Source: Dipetalonema caudispina
Lineage: Eukaryota > Nematoda > Chromadorea > Rhabditida > Onchocercidae
NCBI GenBank assembly: GCA_013365325.1
Contig: JABVXV010000282.1
Location: 1-64,000 of the forward strand
Reading direction: 5' to 3'
Length of the DNA: 64,000 nt
A program made the position numbers and the translations under genes. Shown here in pieces: positions 25,901-40,157 of this stretch. The notes beneath the pieces are model-generated. The model had not been told where the DNA came from. It did not search any database and saw nothing but the letters and a program-made list of their open reading frames with translations. The stretch's first letter is position 1. Every line of letters starts with the position of its first letter.

Positions 25901-27943
25901 ATTCATGCAATTATAACAATTAGTTAAATATGTACAAAAGAAACCATAAATTAAAATTTAAAGTTAGTAATCAAAAATTTGAGAATTTTTTGAACCTCTT
26001 GAAAATATTTATTAAACTTGAATCATCATACTATTTTACCTAATTAAAATTCAATTTTTACTTTCTCATTTTATATTTAAAGCAATCAATAATTATTTCA
26101 AATACCATAAAATCTCTTAGCTAACCCATTTTTAAACCCGTTTCTCATCCATTCCTTCCCCCCCCCCCCTCCCCCATCGAAGAAGGAAGAATGAAGAAAG
26201 GAAGAAGATAGAAAGATGATGATAGAAATCAATGGGTTGGGTTGGGTTAGGTATTATTACTTCCTCTACCATTCCCTTTCTTCAATTTCCGATTATTTAT
26301 TTGTGCACCATTTTATTACCATTCTCTTCTCTCTCTCTCTCTCTCCCTCTCTCTCTCTCTCTGTTACTCCAATAGCTCAACTATAAATTGAACAAATGTA
26401 CACAATGGTATCATTTCTCGAGAAATCCTCTCTTTTTCATTTTCTTCTACGAAATCCTCAATTTTTGTTATGCTATCATCATCATCATCATCATCATTCT
26501 TTCTCCTCATTTCAAGATATACCTTTTCAAATGCAAATATTTGATGAAAGATTTAAAGAGAGTAAAGAGTAGAGAGAGAGGGAGAGAGAGAGAGAGAAAG
26601 AGGAAGAGGGAAAGAAAGAAAGAAAAACAAAAAAAAAAAAAAAAAACACAAAAAAAAAAAAAAAGTAGACAGTACGAAATTGTTTAAGAATTTCCGTTCC
26701 TCACATACCATAGCAATTCAACAACAGCCAACAAATAGCAGCAGTCATTTCATACCACTCATTCAAACATTTTCTTTTCTTACTTTTACAAAAAAGACAT
26801 AAAATAATTTCGATGAAAATTCAACGAAGTTCAAAAAAAAATTTTTTTTAAAAAATTTCTTCCATTCAACTAAATTATTCTCTTCTTTGCCAATTTCCAT
26901 CTTCCTTCCTTCCTTCCTTTCTTTCTTCCTATTTCTCTTATTTCAATGGGATAATGTAATATATTACCTATATTTTATACATTAATCTATTCAATAAACA
27001 ATTAGAAAAAAGTTATTAAAAAGAAAAGATGGAAAGAAACAATTGGTAATATGTAAATTTGAACTAAAAAAAAAAAAAAAAAATTTCAAAATTTTTCTTT
27101 GTTAAAATAAACTTTTATGTATAAAATAATGTACGTTAAAAGTTTAGACATGTAATATTGAAATTATATTAAAAAAAAGTATTAGGAAAGAGTAGAAATA
27201 TTAATAAATATGCAAATTTTTCCCTCTTCCATTAGATCATTTAATTTAACAGTTGTGTATTTTATTGTCATAATATGATAATCAAAAGGTTTGCAAAGTA
27301 ACGGTGACAATAATGATGACGATGATGTAATATCTTCTCTGTATTATAATTAATATCATTTGATAAATGGATAATTTACAAAAAGCATTCCCATAGCAGT
27401 AAAGTTCCGTTTGCTATATAATCTTTATCAAAAATGATAAAAGTTACCGATCGATGGCTAATTGAATGTATCCGATCTATTATCATCCCTTACATCTTTT
27501 CGAGTAATCATCCTACAACATCATAGCAAATAATCATTCTGCAACAAATAATTGTATTTTATGAATACAAAAACTCAGCGTATTTCTTTTTTCGTAACTT
27601 TTTCAATTTAAATTTCATCTAAAATATTTCTTTTACGTGACCGTTTAGCAGTAATTGGCGCATATGAGTAGCTATTGTTACTGTTGTTATTTGTAGTAGC
27701 AACAGTAATAATACAATAAGGTTATTATTAAAATTTAATGAAATACTATAGCAGGTAGGTTTAGTCGAACTAAAAAATATAACAATTTCAAATGAAAGAA
27801 TGAATAAATCATTTTCTGAATATCGTTTACTTAAAAAAAAAGGTATGAAGGGAAGGCAACGAACGTACCATAGAAATGTTAAATGAAACGTATAATTTTA
27901 CAGTATCAAGACGAATTAAATTAAAAAATGATATTCTTTTCAA

Positions 27944-27944
<1 letters not shown>

Positions 27945-27988
<44 letters not shown>
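27945..27988. repeat. (AC)n dinucleotide microsatellite
   Basis: About 22 uninterrupted AC units, the longest perfect dinucleotide repeat in the window and a likely polymorphic marker. Confidence 0.97.
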
Positions 27989-27989
<1 letters not shown>

Positions 27990-29059
27990 TTATTTTGATT
28001 TTGATATAATTATAAGTTAAATCTATACAAATTAATTGAGTAATGAATTGTTAAATTTAATAGCTTTTCGAAAAAAGAAAAAAAGTATTGCTTAATTAAA
28101 TTTTAACTAAAAATAGATTATCTACAGCTTAATTTATACCTATATTAATTATAGCTATTTATAAATATATGAAAAGATGTGAACATTTATCTATACACAT
28201 ATAAAATGCTATTTTTATTAACTATTCAAATGCAAATTATTTATTTTGATGTAAAGAATTGGTTAGGAGCAAACAATAAATAGCATTGCTGTTTATTTAT
28301 GTTTGTTTACATTAGCAAAATTGAGGAAATATATGAGAGAGCCATTGGTAGTAATTGAAATACATTTCCTGAAGCAATTTGAACTAAAAGAAAATTTTCG
28401 TTAACATAAAAGAAAAAAAAAAAAAAAAAAAAAAAAGAGAAGGAGAACTAAATGAAAGAAAGGAAACATTTACCAATATTCATCTATTTCTGATGTTAAT
28501 TTTCATTCATTATTATGTAATTAATGATAAGTTAACGATAAAAAGGTAAATGAATATAGAAAGGTAAATGAAAAAAAAACAAGAAAAATGACAAATTTTC
28601 CTTATTTTCATGCAAAATTTTCATGTGTTTCATCTAAACAAAATACTATGCTATACTATAAAATATAGTAATGAGGAAAATATGAAATATAATATAAAAT
28701 ATAATAATGAAAAATATTGTATACTTACTACAAAAAAAAAAAAAGTATTTTCAAAGACAATTTTAATTTCAAAGTATTTTAAGATTAAGGAAACAAAGAA
28801 TTCTTTGAAACAATTAGATGATGAAGAACAAGCTGTCGCTTAAAATGCTGCATTCTTGACTGAACAAGGAGGATGAAATGGAAGAAACGAAAGAAAGAAA
28901 AAGCTCAGATAGTCATCGAACTGCTTAATTGCCTTCAATGATAAATGAATGTATCATCGACAAAAGAAAAAAAAAAAAAAAAAGACGAAATACACCGAGC
29001 AGTTTCCATTTTCTGCTCTTCAGTACAATTACATGTGTAGAAGACACAAATGTACACCA

Positions 29060-29101
29060 CCCGTACACACACACAGACACACACACACACACACACAGAC
29101 A
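29060..29101. repeat. (AC)n repeat with GA interruptions
   Basis: AC/CA units interrupted by two CAGA variants. Confidence 0.93.
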
Positions 29102-30861
29102 TATGTATTAAATCGCTTTAGTCGATGAAAATTTTATTGAATCAGTTTTCAGTTTTTGAAATATTTTGTTCTTTTTTTTTTTTGTCATTTTGAAGATTTA
29201 ATTTCAATTTAGTTATCAAAAATTGATGAAAGCATTTGCAAGATGACAAAGTTAAGCCACTAAAAATAGGTTAAACGAGGAGAAGGATTGAAGGACGAGG
29301 AATGAAAGATATCGAAATTTGAATTGAAATGAAATCAAATATGGTAGTAAAGAAAAATGAAAATCAATGATTATTTCCTGAATATTATCACATAGATCTA
29401 ATTGCTATTTAGAAATGATGACATTTGGCTATTGAAATAAAAAACAAAAAAAAATTGATACCAATTACTAACTTTTACTTCCGATTTTTAATCCTGCTAT
29501 TTTAATTTCCTTTAAATTTCTTTTCCATTTCATATTAACGACTTGAACACTTCGATGTAAACTGATCCATTGTACAGGCATTCCTAAGGAATGTATGATT
29601 ATAGTATTTAAATTCTGCTATATGTCGATTGAGTAAAATCAAAACAATTGTGAATCATTGGCTCTAACCAATTGGATAGTAAACGAATTCGACGGCTTAA
29701 GCTTAAGTTTTGATCATAGATGTTATCAATGTTATTGGGATGTATTGTGTGAAATAATTGAAAATTTCAATTAACTACTAAAATATGCTTTCAAATTGTT
29801 TAATTCAATTTAGCCAGAAAGAATTAATTGTTCAATTTGGAAACTCATAACTTTCTTTTAGATTTAAATTAATTCATTTTATCCCTTACATCAACACAAT
29901 GCCAAAATCGTTTAATCAATTTAGGTATGCTTTTTTACCTTTTTTTTTCTTTTTCTTGTTTTCTTTTTGCAATAATGAACAACGAATAATTTTTACGACA
30001 ATTAACGGAATGCATGGAAATAAATCAGCGATCCTTGCTTTACCTATCCATTCATTTACCTGTCTTTAAAGACAAATACAGCAGATATTTGATAAAAGCA
30101 TTTGAGTAATTGGTCCATCTTTAAAAGTTTTATCTACCTTATAATATCTTTAAAGGCCTTATCTGCTTTGCAATGTGACGCAATCTCATCCATTTATTGT
30201 TTCTTTGCTCAGAAATGACAAATGTTTCTTCAACGAAAAATATATGAATAATTTTTATAACGGAAAAAATTTTGTGAAATATTTTCACAAACAAATCTTT
30301 TTTTTGATTTAACAATAATTTTAATTCTCTTTCTCTCTTTCTCTTCCCCTCTCTTTCTCTCAATTTTGTTGCATCCTCAAAAGAAGTTGAAATTAAGATG
30401 ATATTTGCTAATTATTTGTGATATTTCAATGTAATAGTTTTGTTGTGTGAGAGAATTTTATGTATCAAATTATTAAGTGAAATTTTTCAATTAACGCGAA
30501 GTAAACTTTGAAAATATGGATGCAAAAAATTTCCATAATTCTATCTTGCAAATAATTCCAACAAAGCTGATAAAAATGTATATAATTTTATTTCATCAGC
30601 ATGAAATATATCTGACATAAATTAAAAACTAATTTAATTCATTTCAAATTACATTTCAATACTTCATATGTAACACACGTCTGACATTAACCTCAGCAAC
30701 GTAATGCACAAGACTTCAATTTACAATGGAGAACATCCTGTGACATTCTTATCATAGATGATGACATTCGAGAATGCCTTTATCCTTCAGTTGATTACAC
30801 TTTGATTTAATTATTTTTAAAAATAATCTTCCTAAAGGTTCCAGTGCCTATTGTGATGCTT

Positions 30862-30982
30862 TAATGATTATAGGAAAATGTTGAATGTATATTCACTAAT
30901 TATTGAAAAATAAATATCCTGATTAATAAGGTGCTTATAGTTGGAAGCCAAGTTATAATATTTTAAACAGTCTAATACCATG
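30862..30982. repeat. 121-bp sequence, first copy, left of the N gap
   Basis: Identical over its full length to 31083-31203 and abuts the run of N exactly. This is what unmerged overlapping contig ends look like. Confidence 0.95.
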
Positions 30983-31082
30983 NNNNNNNNNNNNNNNNNN
31001 NNNNNNNNNNNNNNNNNNNNNNNNNNNNNNNNNNNNNNNNNNNNNNNNNNNNNNNNNNNNNNNNNNNNNNNNNNNNNNNNNN
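30983..31082. other. Assembly gap, 100 N
   Basis: Exactly 100 N, the conventional filler for a gap of unknown size. The same 121 bp lies on both sides, so the two contigs probably overlap and the gap may not exist. Confidence 0.99.
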
Positions 31083-31203
31083 TAATGATTATAGGAAAAT
31101 GTTGAATGTATATTCACTAATTATTGAAAAATAAATATCCTGATTAATAAGGTGCTTATAGTTGGAAGCCAAGTTATAATATTTTAAACAGTCTAATACC
31201 ATG
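31083..31203. repeat. 121-bp sequence, second copy, right of the N gap
   Basis: Exact direct repeat of 30862-30982. After it the sequence continues uniquely, as expected if only one copy exists in the genome. Confidence 0.95.
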
Positions 31204-33405
31204 TTAAAAGGATGAACTATTGATGGATCATAAACTTGTCGTATCAAAATATTACATTATAATACTATTACTGAACCTGTTCAAATGCATTATAAAACAA
31301 AATTCCATTATTTTTATAACGTTTTACTCACGTTTCACTTACGTAACATACTTTTGCTTAACTTTTCTAAAAGGATAAAAGAAAACAAAAATCCGACTTT
31401 ATCATCATATCATCTCTTCTTATCGATCAAAGAAAAAAAAAACTCCCATATCAATAATGTATCAGAGCTTTCTAAATATTTTGCAAAAAATGGTTTCTGC
31501 CACTTTTTTTATTTTTTTGTCTTCAAATAGAATGCAAGAATCAAAACATTACATTTACGTAAAGTGCATGCCTTGTCATGCTGCATGCAAAATATTCTAT
31601 CCTTCTATTCTATCCTCATATAATCGATATATTTTATGTTGCTTGCGATACTGTGTCCTTTTTTGAGTTAGAATCACTGGAATCAATCAAATATAATCTT
31701 TGCCTGAAATTATTTTATCAAAATTTACTTCAACTCTTTTCATGAATAAACTAAATTTTTCCATCTGACAAAAACATTTTGATAAAAAAAAAATCCAAAA
31801 TTCTGATGAAGTTTCAAATAGTAAAAATAATAACGATAAGATTATTTGAATTACCCAATGATTAAGTTACGACATTGTTGAATCCAATTGGAATAAATAA
31901 CTACCATCGTTTATCGCTCAATCATTTACCAATGCAATTTTATTCAGACTTTTCTCTTCCATTTGTTTTTTTTTTCCTTAAAACTGCAAAAAATTATTAA
32001 TTGTAAATTCCAATTCCAATTTTTTTTTCTTTTTTGTTATTTCCATTCATTGAAAAATAGAAAATTTTTCTAAAATTGAAAAAACAAAAACAAATACGAA
32101 TTGTAAAAAAAAAAACAAAATTAAAAAATGACCTAAATGAAAGAAACAAACTAAAAGAAGACGACATTACTTTATGACGAAAAATCATTGCTCCATTCAA
32201 ATTTCATGCACTATTCAATCAGTTAAATGCTTTTTTTCTTTTTTTTTTTGATTACTATTATAAGACGACAAATCAATTTAAATACGAATTATTTGATTTG
32301 AATCTTTTAAGATCAAATTTATATCCTTTCAAGCTAAATAGATTAGTTAAAATAAAGTATTTTTGTGCTTAGTTTGGGAGAAAAAGACAAAAAAGATGAA
32401 ATATTTGCTCTTTTTCTTTTGTTATTTATTGGATAGAAATTGTAATAGATTACAATTTGAAAAGATCTATAGGATTAAATAATATCTATTATAATCAATG
32501 ACTGAAATTTACAATGATCAGAAAATCTCGATTGAAATTTTTATGTTGATGAGGAAATCTTGGTGAAAATCGATGAAAGATTAAACATTTTAATGATTAA
32601 CAAACTTCTTCATAAAATGCTATTTTATCATGAAGCATTCAGACGAATATTTGTAGTATGCAAAGTTTAATTATTTGAGATAATTAAGATAGAAAGTGCA
32701 CAATGTGTTCGAAATGACTATTATTGGATTTATTCAAATAATTTAATTATTGAAAATTGTCTAAACTGATAGCTTCCATCTATGCGAATGATTTATTTAT
32801 CTTTTAATGTTGCTTCATTAAATTTAAATTCATTAAATTTTAAAATCTAAATTTTAAATTATTTCCATTGAGTTAATTTGGTAAAAAGGGAAAAAAAAAA
32901 AAAAGCAACAAAATGGAAATATTTTATTCATCCATTCATTCATTACTTGAAACAAAAAAAAAAAAAAATTGCCTTGCCGATGATTTTTTTTCTTTTTTTC
33001 TTTAGCTGATAAGAAAAATAATTGATATATTCTTCTTCATATTATTACAATCATTCTATGTTACTATTTCATTATTATCATTTCATATGGCTTTTTTTTT
33101 TTTTTTTTTTAAATCTCTTCTCCTCTCAACAAACTTTTATATGTATCATTTTTTATGGATCATTAAAGAAAAACGGAGAAGAAAAAGGATTGGAGCAAAC
33201 AAATAAAAATTATTGTAATCATTAAAAGTAGCCATGTGATAAAACATTTGTCTCTAAAAGTTTTAATCAACAATTAAAGCATTAAAATGAAAAATAACAG
33301 GTCAAGCATTCATTGATTCATTCCTTCAATTCATATGAACTCTTAAAAAAAAAAAAAAAAAAAAAATACAAAAGAAATCATACAAATTAAAAAAAAAAGA
33401 AAAAG

Positions 33406-33444
<39 letters not shown>

Positions 33445-36153
33445 ACAAATGAAAAGAGCAAAAATATAAATGTAACCAATGAAGAAAACTACAGAAAATT
33501 TAGGGAACAAAAAGAAAAAAAAAAGGAAGAAAAAAATTGAAAAAGAATGCTTGAAAATGATGATAAAAATTTCATTCAAACGAAACACTAAAAAGTGGAA
33601 CAAATTCTTTATCTCTTTGACAATATTTGAATTGTGATTGAATACGATTTGAAAATTTTAAAACGAAAAAAAAAAAAAGTGAACAATGTAGTAATTGCAA
33701 TTTCTAACTCTAATTTAATCCACTTTTCTTTTTTTTGTTAAATTAATTAAAATAAGACTAACAACATTATGAATGATTTTAATATAGAAAAGGAAAAAAA
33801 AAATAGATTTAACAGTCATAATCAATGATTTAATAAGGAAGAAATTACGATTCAATTAGTTATATTATCAACGAACCATTCAATTCTTTCTTAATTACCA
33901 CTTTAAACTAATTAATATGGAAGAGATCATTAACACCTGCGTTTATCACTCCTATCAGTATTATATTTTTTGAAAAAAATTTATACGTACTATCAGAAAA
34001 AGAAAAGGAAAAGAATTTATCGTGATGGAATAAAACTTAAAACTTCCAAATTAAAATTTGATATTTTTACTCAAAAGAAAAAAAAATTTCTTTGTTTCTT
34101 CTAAAATATAATAGACCAAAATCAGTTATATGATAACAGTGATAAGATCATTTATTGCTTTCTCGAAAGATATCATTGTCCAATATTCTTTTTTATCACT
34201 ATCTTACACTGATATCTTATCAATTACAAGTTTATAATATCACATATTTTCTTCCAAGAGATTGATCAATCGCTTATTACCGTATAAAAAAAAATTAATG
34301 TTAAATCAATCTTACATGAAAGGCTAAATTATTTTACATTGTATATTGTAAGAGAAATTGGGCTAAATGCTAAGTGTGGAATATTTGATTGATAAAGAGA
34401 AGGAACCTGCTTATCAGTGATATCAAGATCGATATATCAAGAAAGATTGGAAGATTGCAACAATGATATGAATTTCTATTAAAAACTGATAGAAACAAAA
34501 AAGGTCAAAGACTATATACACAATTATGAACATAGGTAAATTTAACTTTAACAAATTAAGCAAATAACATCGCAGAAATCGCATCCATTTCTTACTAATA
34601 CATTTATGCATTATCATAGCATAACCTTACGGATGATATTCCTCATCTCTTTTTTGTGATATATGCTCAGTTTATGTATGCACTCACATCAATATCATAT
34701 AGTTTATATGGATCCGAATCGGATTCGGAAATACAATCCTTCCATTTTTGAAAGGCAAATTAAAATTAGTCATATGAATAATTGTAAGTGTAAAGAAATA
34801 ATTTTGCAATCACTTCGATCAAATTAATTATTGGAAAAATGTGCAAAAGTTGTGCTGAGAAGTTTTATTTCATTTTCACACTGATAAAAAGTAACTTCAA
34901 CATATTTTAACACTCTATTTTCTAAGCTGAAGTGAATTTCATTCAAAAATCACTAATCAAAATGCAAATATTATTAATTATGAGCGAAAAAAAAAAAGGA
35001 CCACTTTAATGACTTCCTGATGGACATCCGGTAGTTATCATTTAGATGAAGAAAACCGTAGTTTCCGGTTAATTTTTGATTGTATGACTATTTGATCCGA
35101 ACTATCTCTTCTTTACTCTGTCTATCCTTTCAACATAGTGGAAATGCAGTGCTAATAAGAAGTACAGATCAATGTCCATTCTTTGCAATATCGAAATAGC
35201 AGTGACAATCAAATTTTCCAATTGTGAATTTCAGCATTTCAAAAAATTTACCTAACTCAACTCAGCTTCGATAACCTCTAGCTTATAATAAAGCTTTTAA
35301 TAGAATTTTTGAGTTATCAGCATTCCGGAAATCTTTTTCACTCTCAGATATTTCACCTTCCAGTTTATGCTTCATGTTCTTTCCCGTTTTTAATATACTT
35401 ATTACAATAAACAGTGCTAATTAATCGATTTTAACTGGTACAATCCGAGAAATTAATGACTGGATTCATCTTCATCCAGTAAAATTACATCTTTCGATAG
35501 AAGTAGTACGTTGGGAAATGCTAGCATGTGATTGGTATGAACTAGGATGACTCATAAGGTATAACAGCAACTCATTGTGATGAATAATTATACGGAATGA
35601 TCAGTTTGAGATGTTTAATATGATATTTGAATATAGAGTTATGTAAGTTGTGCTGCTGGGGTGGGAAACTTTTCTCCTGAACATCTACTATGAAGTAATT
35701 TTTATTGATTATACAACAAGCTGCTTTTTTTTTTTTTTTTTTTTGGACTTTTATACATCCATTTTTTAAAAAGAATATTGACGTAAGTCATTTGTTCAGT
35801 GCGTTTACTGCGTCGGCAAATAAAAACAAGAAAGATAAAGACTACACTTTATTACTAAAATTATTAATTGTTGGAACTTATCAGAATAAGCAGCAGAAAT
35901 GTATCGCCACAGTCGACGATTTAATAATATATTATATATTATGAAATCTAACTTTGACAATCTCTACTTCAAAATTTCCGATGAAAACTAAGAATTAATT
36001 TGCCAAATAATAAATTATGGCATGATAGGAACTACAAGAATTCATGAATTACCAGTGTAAGAGATCGAAATAATAAATATTTTCCTTTTCATACTTCCTG
36101 TTAATCATGTTTAACACAGAGAGAAATAGCCAGCAGGGATAAAAGTGGACTAT
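31204..36153. other. AT-rich intergenic DNA upstream of aldolase 3' end
   Basis: No gene seen. The stretch holds A/T tracts, including a run of more than 80 A-rich bases at 33341-33440. The part from about 34900 on is of higher complexity. The aldolase 3' UTR lies at its right end; a minus-strand AATAAA (plus-strand TTTATT at 35701-35706) about 450 bp beyond the stop codon is a possible polyadenylation signal. Confidence 0.65.
33341..33440. repeat. Long A-rich tract
   Basis: Two poly-A runs of about 22 and over 30 nt joined by A-rich spacers. Confidence 0.93.
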
Positions 36154-38765
36154 CTAGTACGCATGATTAGCAACATAGAGGTTCTGCGCTGCAGCACCAG
36201 AACCTGCACCTCCGGTATATTTACCCAGTTGTGCGAGCGAATTTGCCTCTGCACGCTTCAAGAATGCTTCTTTGGCAGCTTGAATATTTTCCGGTTTACC
36301 ACCCCAAGCTGCAAGAGCTGATGCCTGCAATGCTCGACCATAGCTGAACGTCAAAGCCCATGGCTTTTTACCCTGAAAACGAGCAGAAAATTAAAAAAGT
36401 GAAAGTTCGTTAAAAAACTTTCTTATCCCACCAATTCTACAAGGCAAGGTAATTTGACTGTAATCACGTCCACGTCACATATTCTAGGAATATAAATGAT
36501 GTATCTAAGCGAAAGTCTTTGACATCTAAATAACCGCGCCTTTTTTCGTAAGATCGCAAACAACTTCTTCCATATACTTCTTCCAATTGAAAGTAAATTT
36601 TTTTTGATCTTATATGCCACTCTAAAATATCATTAGACAGAGTGAAAATGTACCGGAAACTGATTGATAGCATTCAAATTAAGAGTCGCATCTTCCTCAG
36701 ATTGACCGCCAGAAAGGAAGACGACACCCGGTACAGCTACTGGAACCGTGCGCTGAAGAGCAGTAACGGTGGCGCGGGCAATATCTTCATGTGAGCATTG
36801 CCCTTTGAATTGCATTCCTGGAAAAGACTCTTGGTTAATTTATTAATGGGACAAAATTTCAAGAGCAAGCATTCTGCAAGCTTCATTTTGCATACATTAC
36901 TTGCATTCACTAATCATAATATTATGTTTTCGCTGTAATAACTATTTCGAATAACCTACCCGGCATACACATATTCGGTTTCAGCAACGTCCCTTCCAAG
37001 TAAACATGATGATCAATCAATGCCTTGTACGTATACGATAGGACAAGTTCCGTGACCTTCTGACATCGATGAAGATCATGCTCACCATCGGGCAAAGTTT
37101 CGGGCTCCACGATTGGCACCAGACCATGCTGCTGGCAAATTGAAGCATAACGAGCCAGTACCTATAAAAATGAGTTTGAAGACGAAACGAAATGAACTTG
37201 AAGAATTCCAAAACTGCAGCAAAATACGTTACATCATAGCAGAAAACGAGGTTATTACGTATAATGCGCATTAGACACAGCTTAATATGCAATTGTAAAA
37301 ATGAGCATCTCCGTTTTCCGTTACATAATTTGAATAGTTCATTAAAAGGATCATGTAAGTGAAGAACAAAACCAAGATGATGAAAAATGCCTACTTCAGC
37401 AATTTCAACCAGAGCCATATGGCTAGGTGTTGTTGCACCAATTTTATGTACGCAACGCCACTTGGCAAATTGTGCACCATCCTGAAACTAATTAATTAGT
37501 TTTTTAAATTAATCAGTATATTCCTTCCTGACCCTCTACACTAAAAAAAAGAAAAAAAAAAAGATTGTGGTAAAAAAGATTGTGGTTACGACAGACAGTG
37601 AATTGAATGCAGCAAAATACATTCAATCTACTGTCTATACAAAATACTCTTATAAGTGCTTTGAAAGAACTTCATAAAATATAAAAAACGACCTTTTTGT
37701 ACTGGGCGCATCGGCTGTTCAAATCATCCAAACCTTGTGTGGTACCTTCACCAACAGTGCCTGCCATTGGCACAACACCTTTATCAACCTAAACAAGATA
37801 TAACTGGTCAACAGATACCTAAGATAATTCAATTCTTGCTTAATGTTTCAATATGACTGATAAGCTAAGATAATGTAAATACCATGTATATATCTACCTA
37901 GCTACACCTCTCAATAGGGAAACCGAACGTCGTATACCACCGAGTATCAGTCTCTCTAAACAAGCTCATGTCGTCCCTACTGTCAGTGTAGATCAATTTT
38001 AATAGCACTCTGTGAATTATCAGTAAAACAGCTTCCCTTTTCTTTTAGTTTTTAATTCCATCACTATTCATAAGTTAAACAACATTGAAATCTTCTTGGA
38101 ATACTTGGAATCATTACTATTCTCAACTGTATTAAAAATTAACTTACTTTGATGCCTGGGAGAATACCTTTCTTTTGTAGAATTTGAACAAATGGTGTGC
38201 CATCATCTCCTTTCTGGTAGAATGTCTCATGAAACATAATAACACCAGAAATGTATTTACTCATTTCATCACCAGCAGTGAACAGAAGCTGAAAAATTTT
38301 TCAAAGTTTTTTTAGGAACAGATTTTGTTATACCTCAATATCATCAAACTATAAACCTTTAAGAAATTAATTAAAAAAATAGACCTGACGATACAAACGA
38401 CGATTCTCCTCAACATTTTCAAGTCCAATTGGTTTCAGTTTTTTGTCCATACTTCCTAAAATAAATGATAAATTTGGAACAAGGCCTCTCTTATCTCTCA
38501 TCTTTGTCATATAGCCAGTTCAGCATTTATACAACTTCTTTTTTCAATCTCGTCTGGAAAGCAAAAACAGCCAGCAAAATCAATACATTCCATATTGGCG
38601 TTTGCCCAGAATTGTTTTTCCATGTCAAAACAAAAATATGAACTTTTACATACCAGTGCTTTCATCCGCAGCAAGAATACCTTTACCAGGTGTTACAATT
38701 CGATTAGCGATTTGTCGCAATTCATCTTTTTGCGCTTGCGTTAGAAACTGCGAGTAGGAAGTCAT
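36154..38765 (-). CDS. aldo: Fructose-bisphosphate aldolase, class I
   Basis: Cytosolic glycolytic enzyme that reversibly splits fructose-1,6-bisphosphate into dihydroxyacetone phosphate and glyceraldehyde-3-phosphate. Minus-strand exons in reading order: 38765-38654, 38455-38385, 38288-38148, 37788-37693, 37481-37395, 37161-36960, 36817-36654, 36372-36154. Phases close perfectly and give 363 aa (vertebrate muscle aldolase 364). Family landmarks seen: [12 protein letters not shown] near the N terminus, the Schiff-base lysine in [52 protein letters not shown], and the C-terminal tyrosine (NHAY) needed for full activity. The start ATG lies three bases after an acceptor (TTACAG, 38770-38769), so the mRNA is either trans-spliced there or joined to an upstream exon. 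Worms usually carry two aldolase genes; which orthologue this is cannot be told. Confidence 0.97.
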
Positions 38766-38767
38766 TT

Positions 38768-38770
38768 TCT
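38768..38770 (-). other. Splice acceptor just before aldolase ATG
   Basis: On the minus strand, TATTACAG ends at 38769 and the ATG begins three bases later. A spliced-leader acceptor or a cis-acceptor for an upstream exon both fit. The three intervening bases AAA keep the aldolase frame open upstream. Confidence 0.6.
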
Positions 38771-40157
38771 GTAATAACGATTACCAATTAACACTTTAGA
38801 ATATAACACAATCATATACGAAATGTGGAAATTTGCAAAAAGCACAATCACCACAACGAGTAATATCTAATACATTAAAAAAAACGACTGCATCAGCCAA
38901 AAATTAGGCCAAATGGTAGAATCATGAGGAAATTGTACAAATGATGATCCATCTTATTACCAATTAAGGTTAACAAAACAGAAATACAAATATCGAAAAA
39001 AAAAAAAAAGAAAAAAAAAAAGAAAAACAAGCATGAAGAAATTTATTTACGACAAAAAATAAAATGTACTTTAAGACATGTAAATATTAAATAAATTCCT
39101 CAAAGAATTTCATCCTTCTAAAAAATTATTCGTTAAAGCACAAAATAACAATCGATTAGCATAAACTTATAATGCACAAATAGTGGCAACAAATATATAC
39201 GACTAGGATGGCACAATAAATTAATTATAAAACAAATAACAAAAATAGCAATGAAACAAATGAGAGAAATAAAAAGGGATGTCAAAGCAATAATTAATGC
39301 AAAAAGTAAGAATTGGCCAAAAAAATATAAAGATAAATTAATAAATATAAAATATTATATGAGTATAAAAATCGTTCATTTTTATTTCCTAATATGAATA
39401 AAATATAAAATTGAAAATATAAGTATCAACCATTTCAACAGCTAAAAATGATGATATATGAAAGCAACAGAGAGTAAGGAATTTACTGCAACTGATAAGT
39501 AATATGCCACTCCTCCTTTTCACAAGGCATTGAGCAAATAGAGATAGATCATAGTGTACGATAATTTACGAAAATTCTCTCTTCATCTCTTCTCTTTTCA
39601 TCTGATTGAATAGGTTAAAATTAAAAGAACTTTGAATACCTATCTTCAATAGCCATACCCGGAATGTAAGGATAAATCAATATAATTTCATAATGGACGA
39701 TTTCACTTTTCTGCAATTCTGAATTTTTTTAGAAAGGTTATCATTTAGCAAAAAACGTTAGATTCTTCAGTTACCTCTTAATGTATTGTTATATTTATAA
39801 CAATTCTTTAAAAGTTAACTAAAGCATCTAACAATTTTCCAGAAAGATTCAGAATTATAGAAAAGTTTTTTGGAATAACATTAATTCCTAGCCCTAATCA
39901 AACAAGACCAATATATCATTAAATAAGCCAGCTACAATCTAATCAAAATTATCACTCCAAGAAAGCTCAACTGCTGTTACATTAGCATAACATTAATTAA
40001 TGAAAAAAAAAAAGAAAATAGCCGGATGAATTCTCAATTATTCTTAAATTAAAGGTAGTAGGTAGTGGAAAAATTCTCTTTCGTACTGACAAATATATAA
40101 TATCTCGCAAGTGTTAAGATCAATAAGAATACCACATACTAACTCTTTATCACTTAC

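Larger units (their letters stand above)
16905..30861. other. Gene desert, very AT-rich and microsatellite-laden
   Basis: No gene could be supported in this stretch. It consists of poly-A and poly-T tracts up to about 40 nt, CT/GA dinucleotide runs (for example 18082-18137, 19181-19224, 20410-20438, 26330-26360), TATG/TG runs near 22911-22990 and AC runs near 27945-27988. Open frames are lysine or serine runs arising from these tracts. A modestly GC-richer island lies at about 21060-21600 and contains an inverted CCAAT pair (21191-21195 and 21202-21206, 6-nt spacer). It could be regulatory, but nothing proves it. Confidence 0.7.

Noticed and set aside
34708..34730. 17-nt palindrome around GGATCCGAATCGGATTC
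   Set aside because: Short, with no spacer or neighbours suggesting a site; chance is enough.
36990..37430. 133-codon minus frame running through aldolase exons 5 and 6 and their intron
   Set aside because: It is an overlap of the real aldolase exon with intron sequence; the conserved residues follow the spliced frame.
39655..39690. miR-1-like seed GGAATGTAA
   Set aside because: The match stops after the seed and no hairpin surrounds it.
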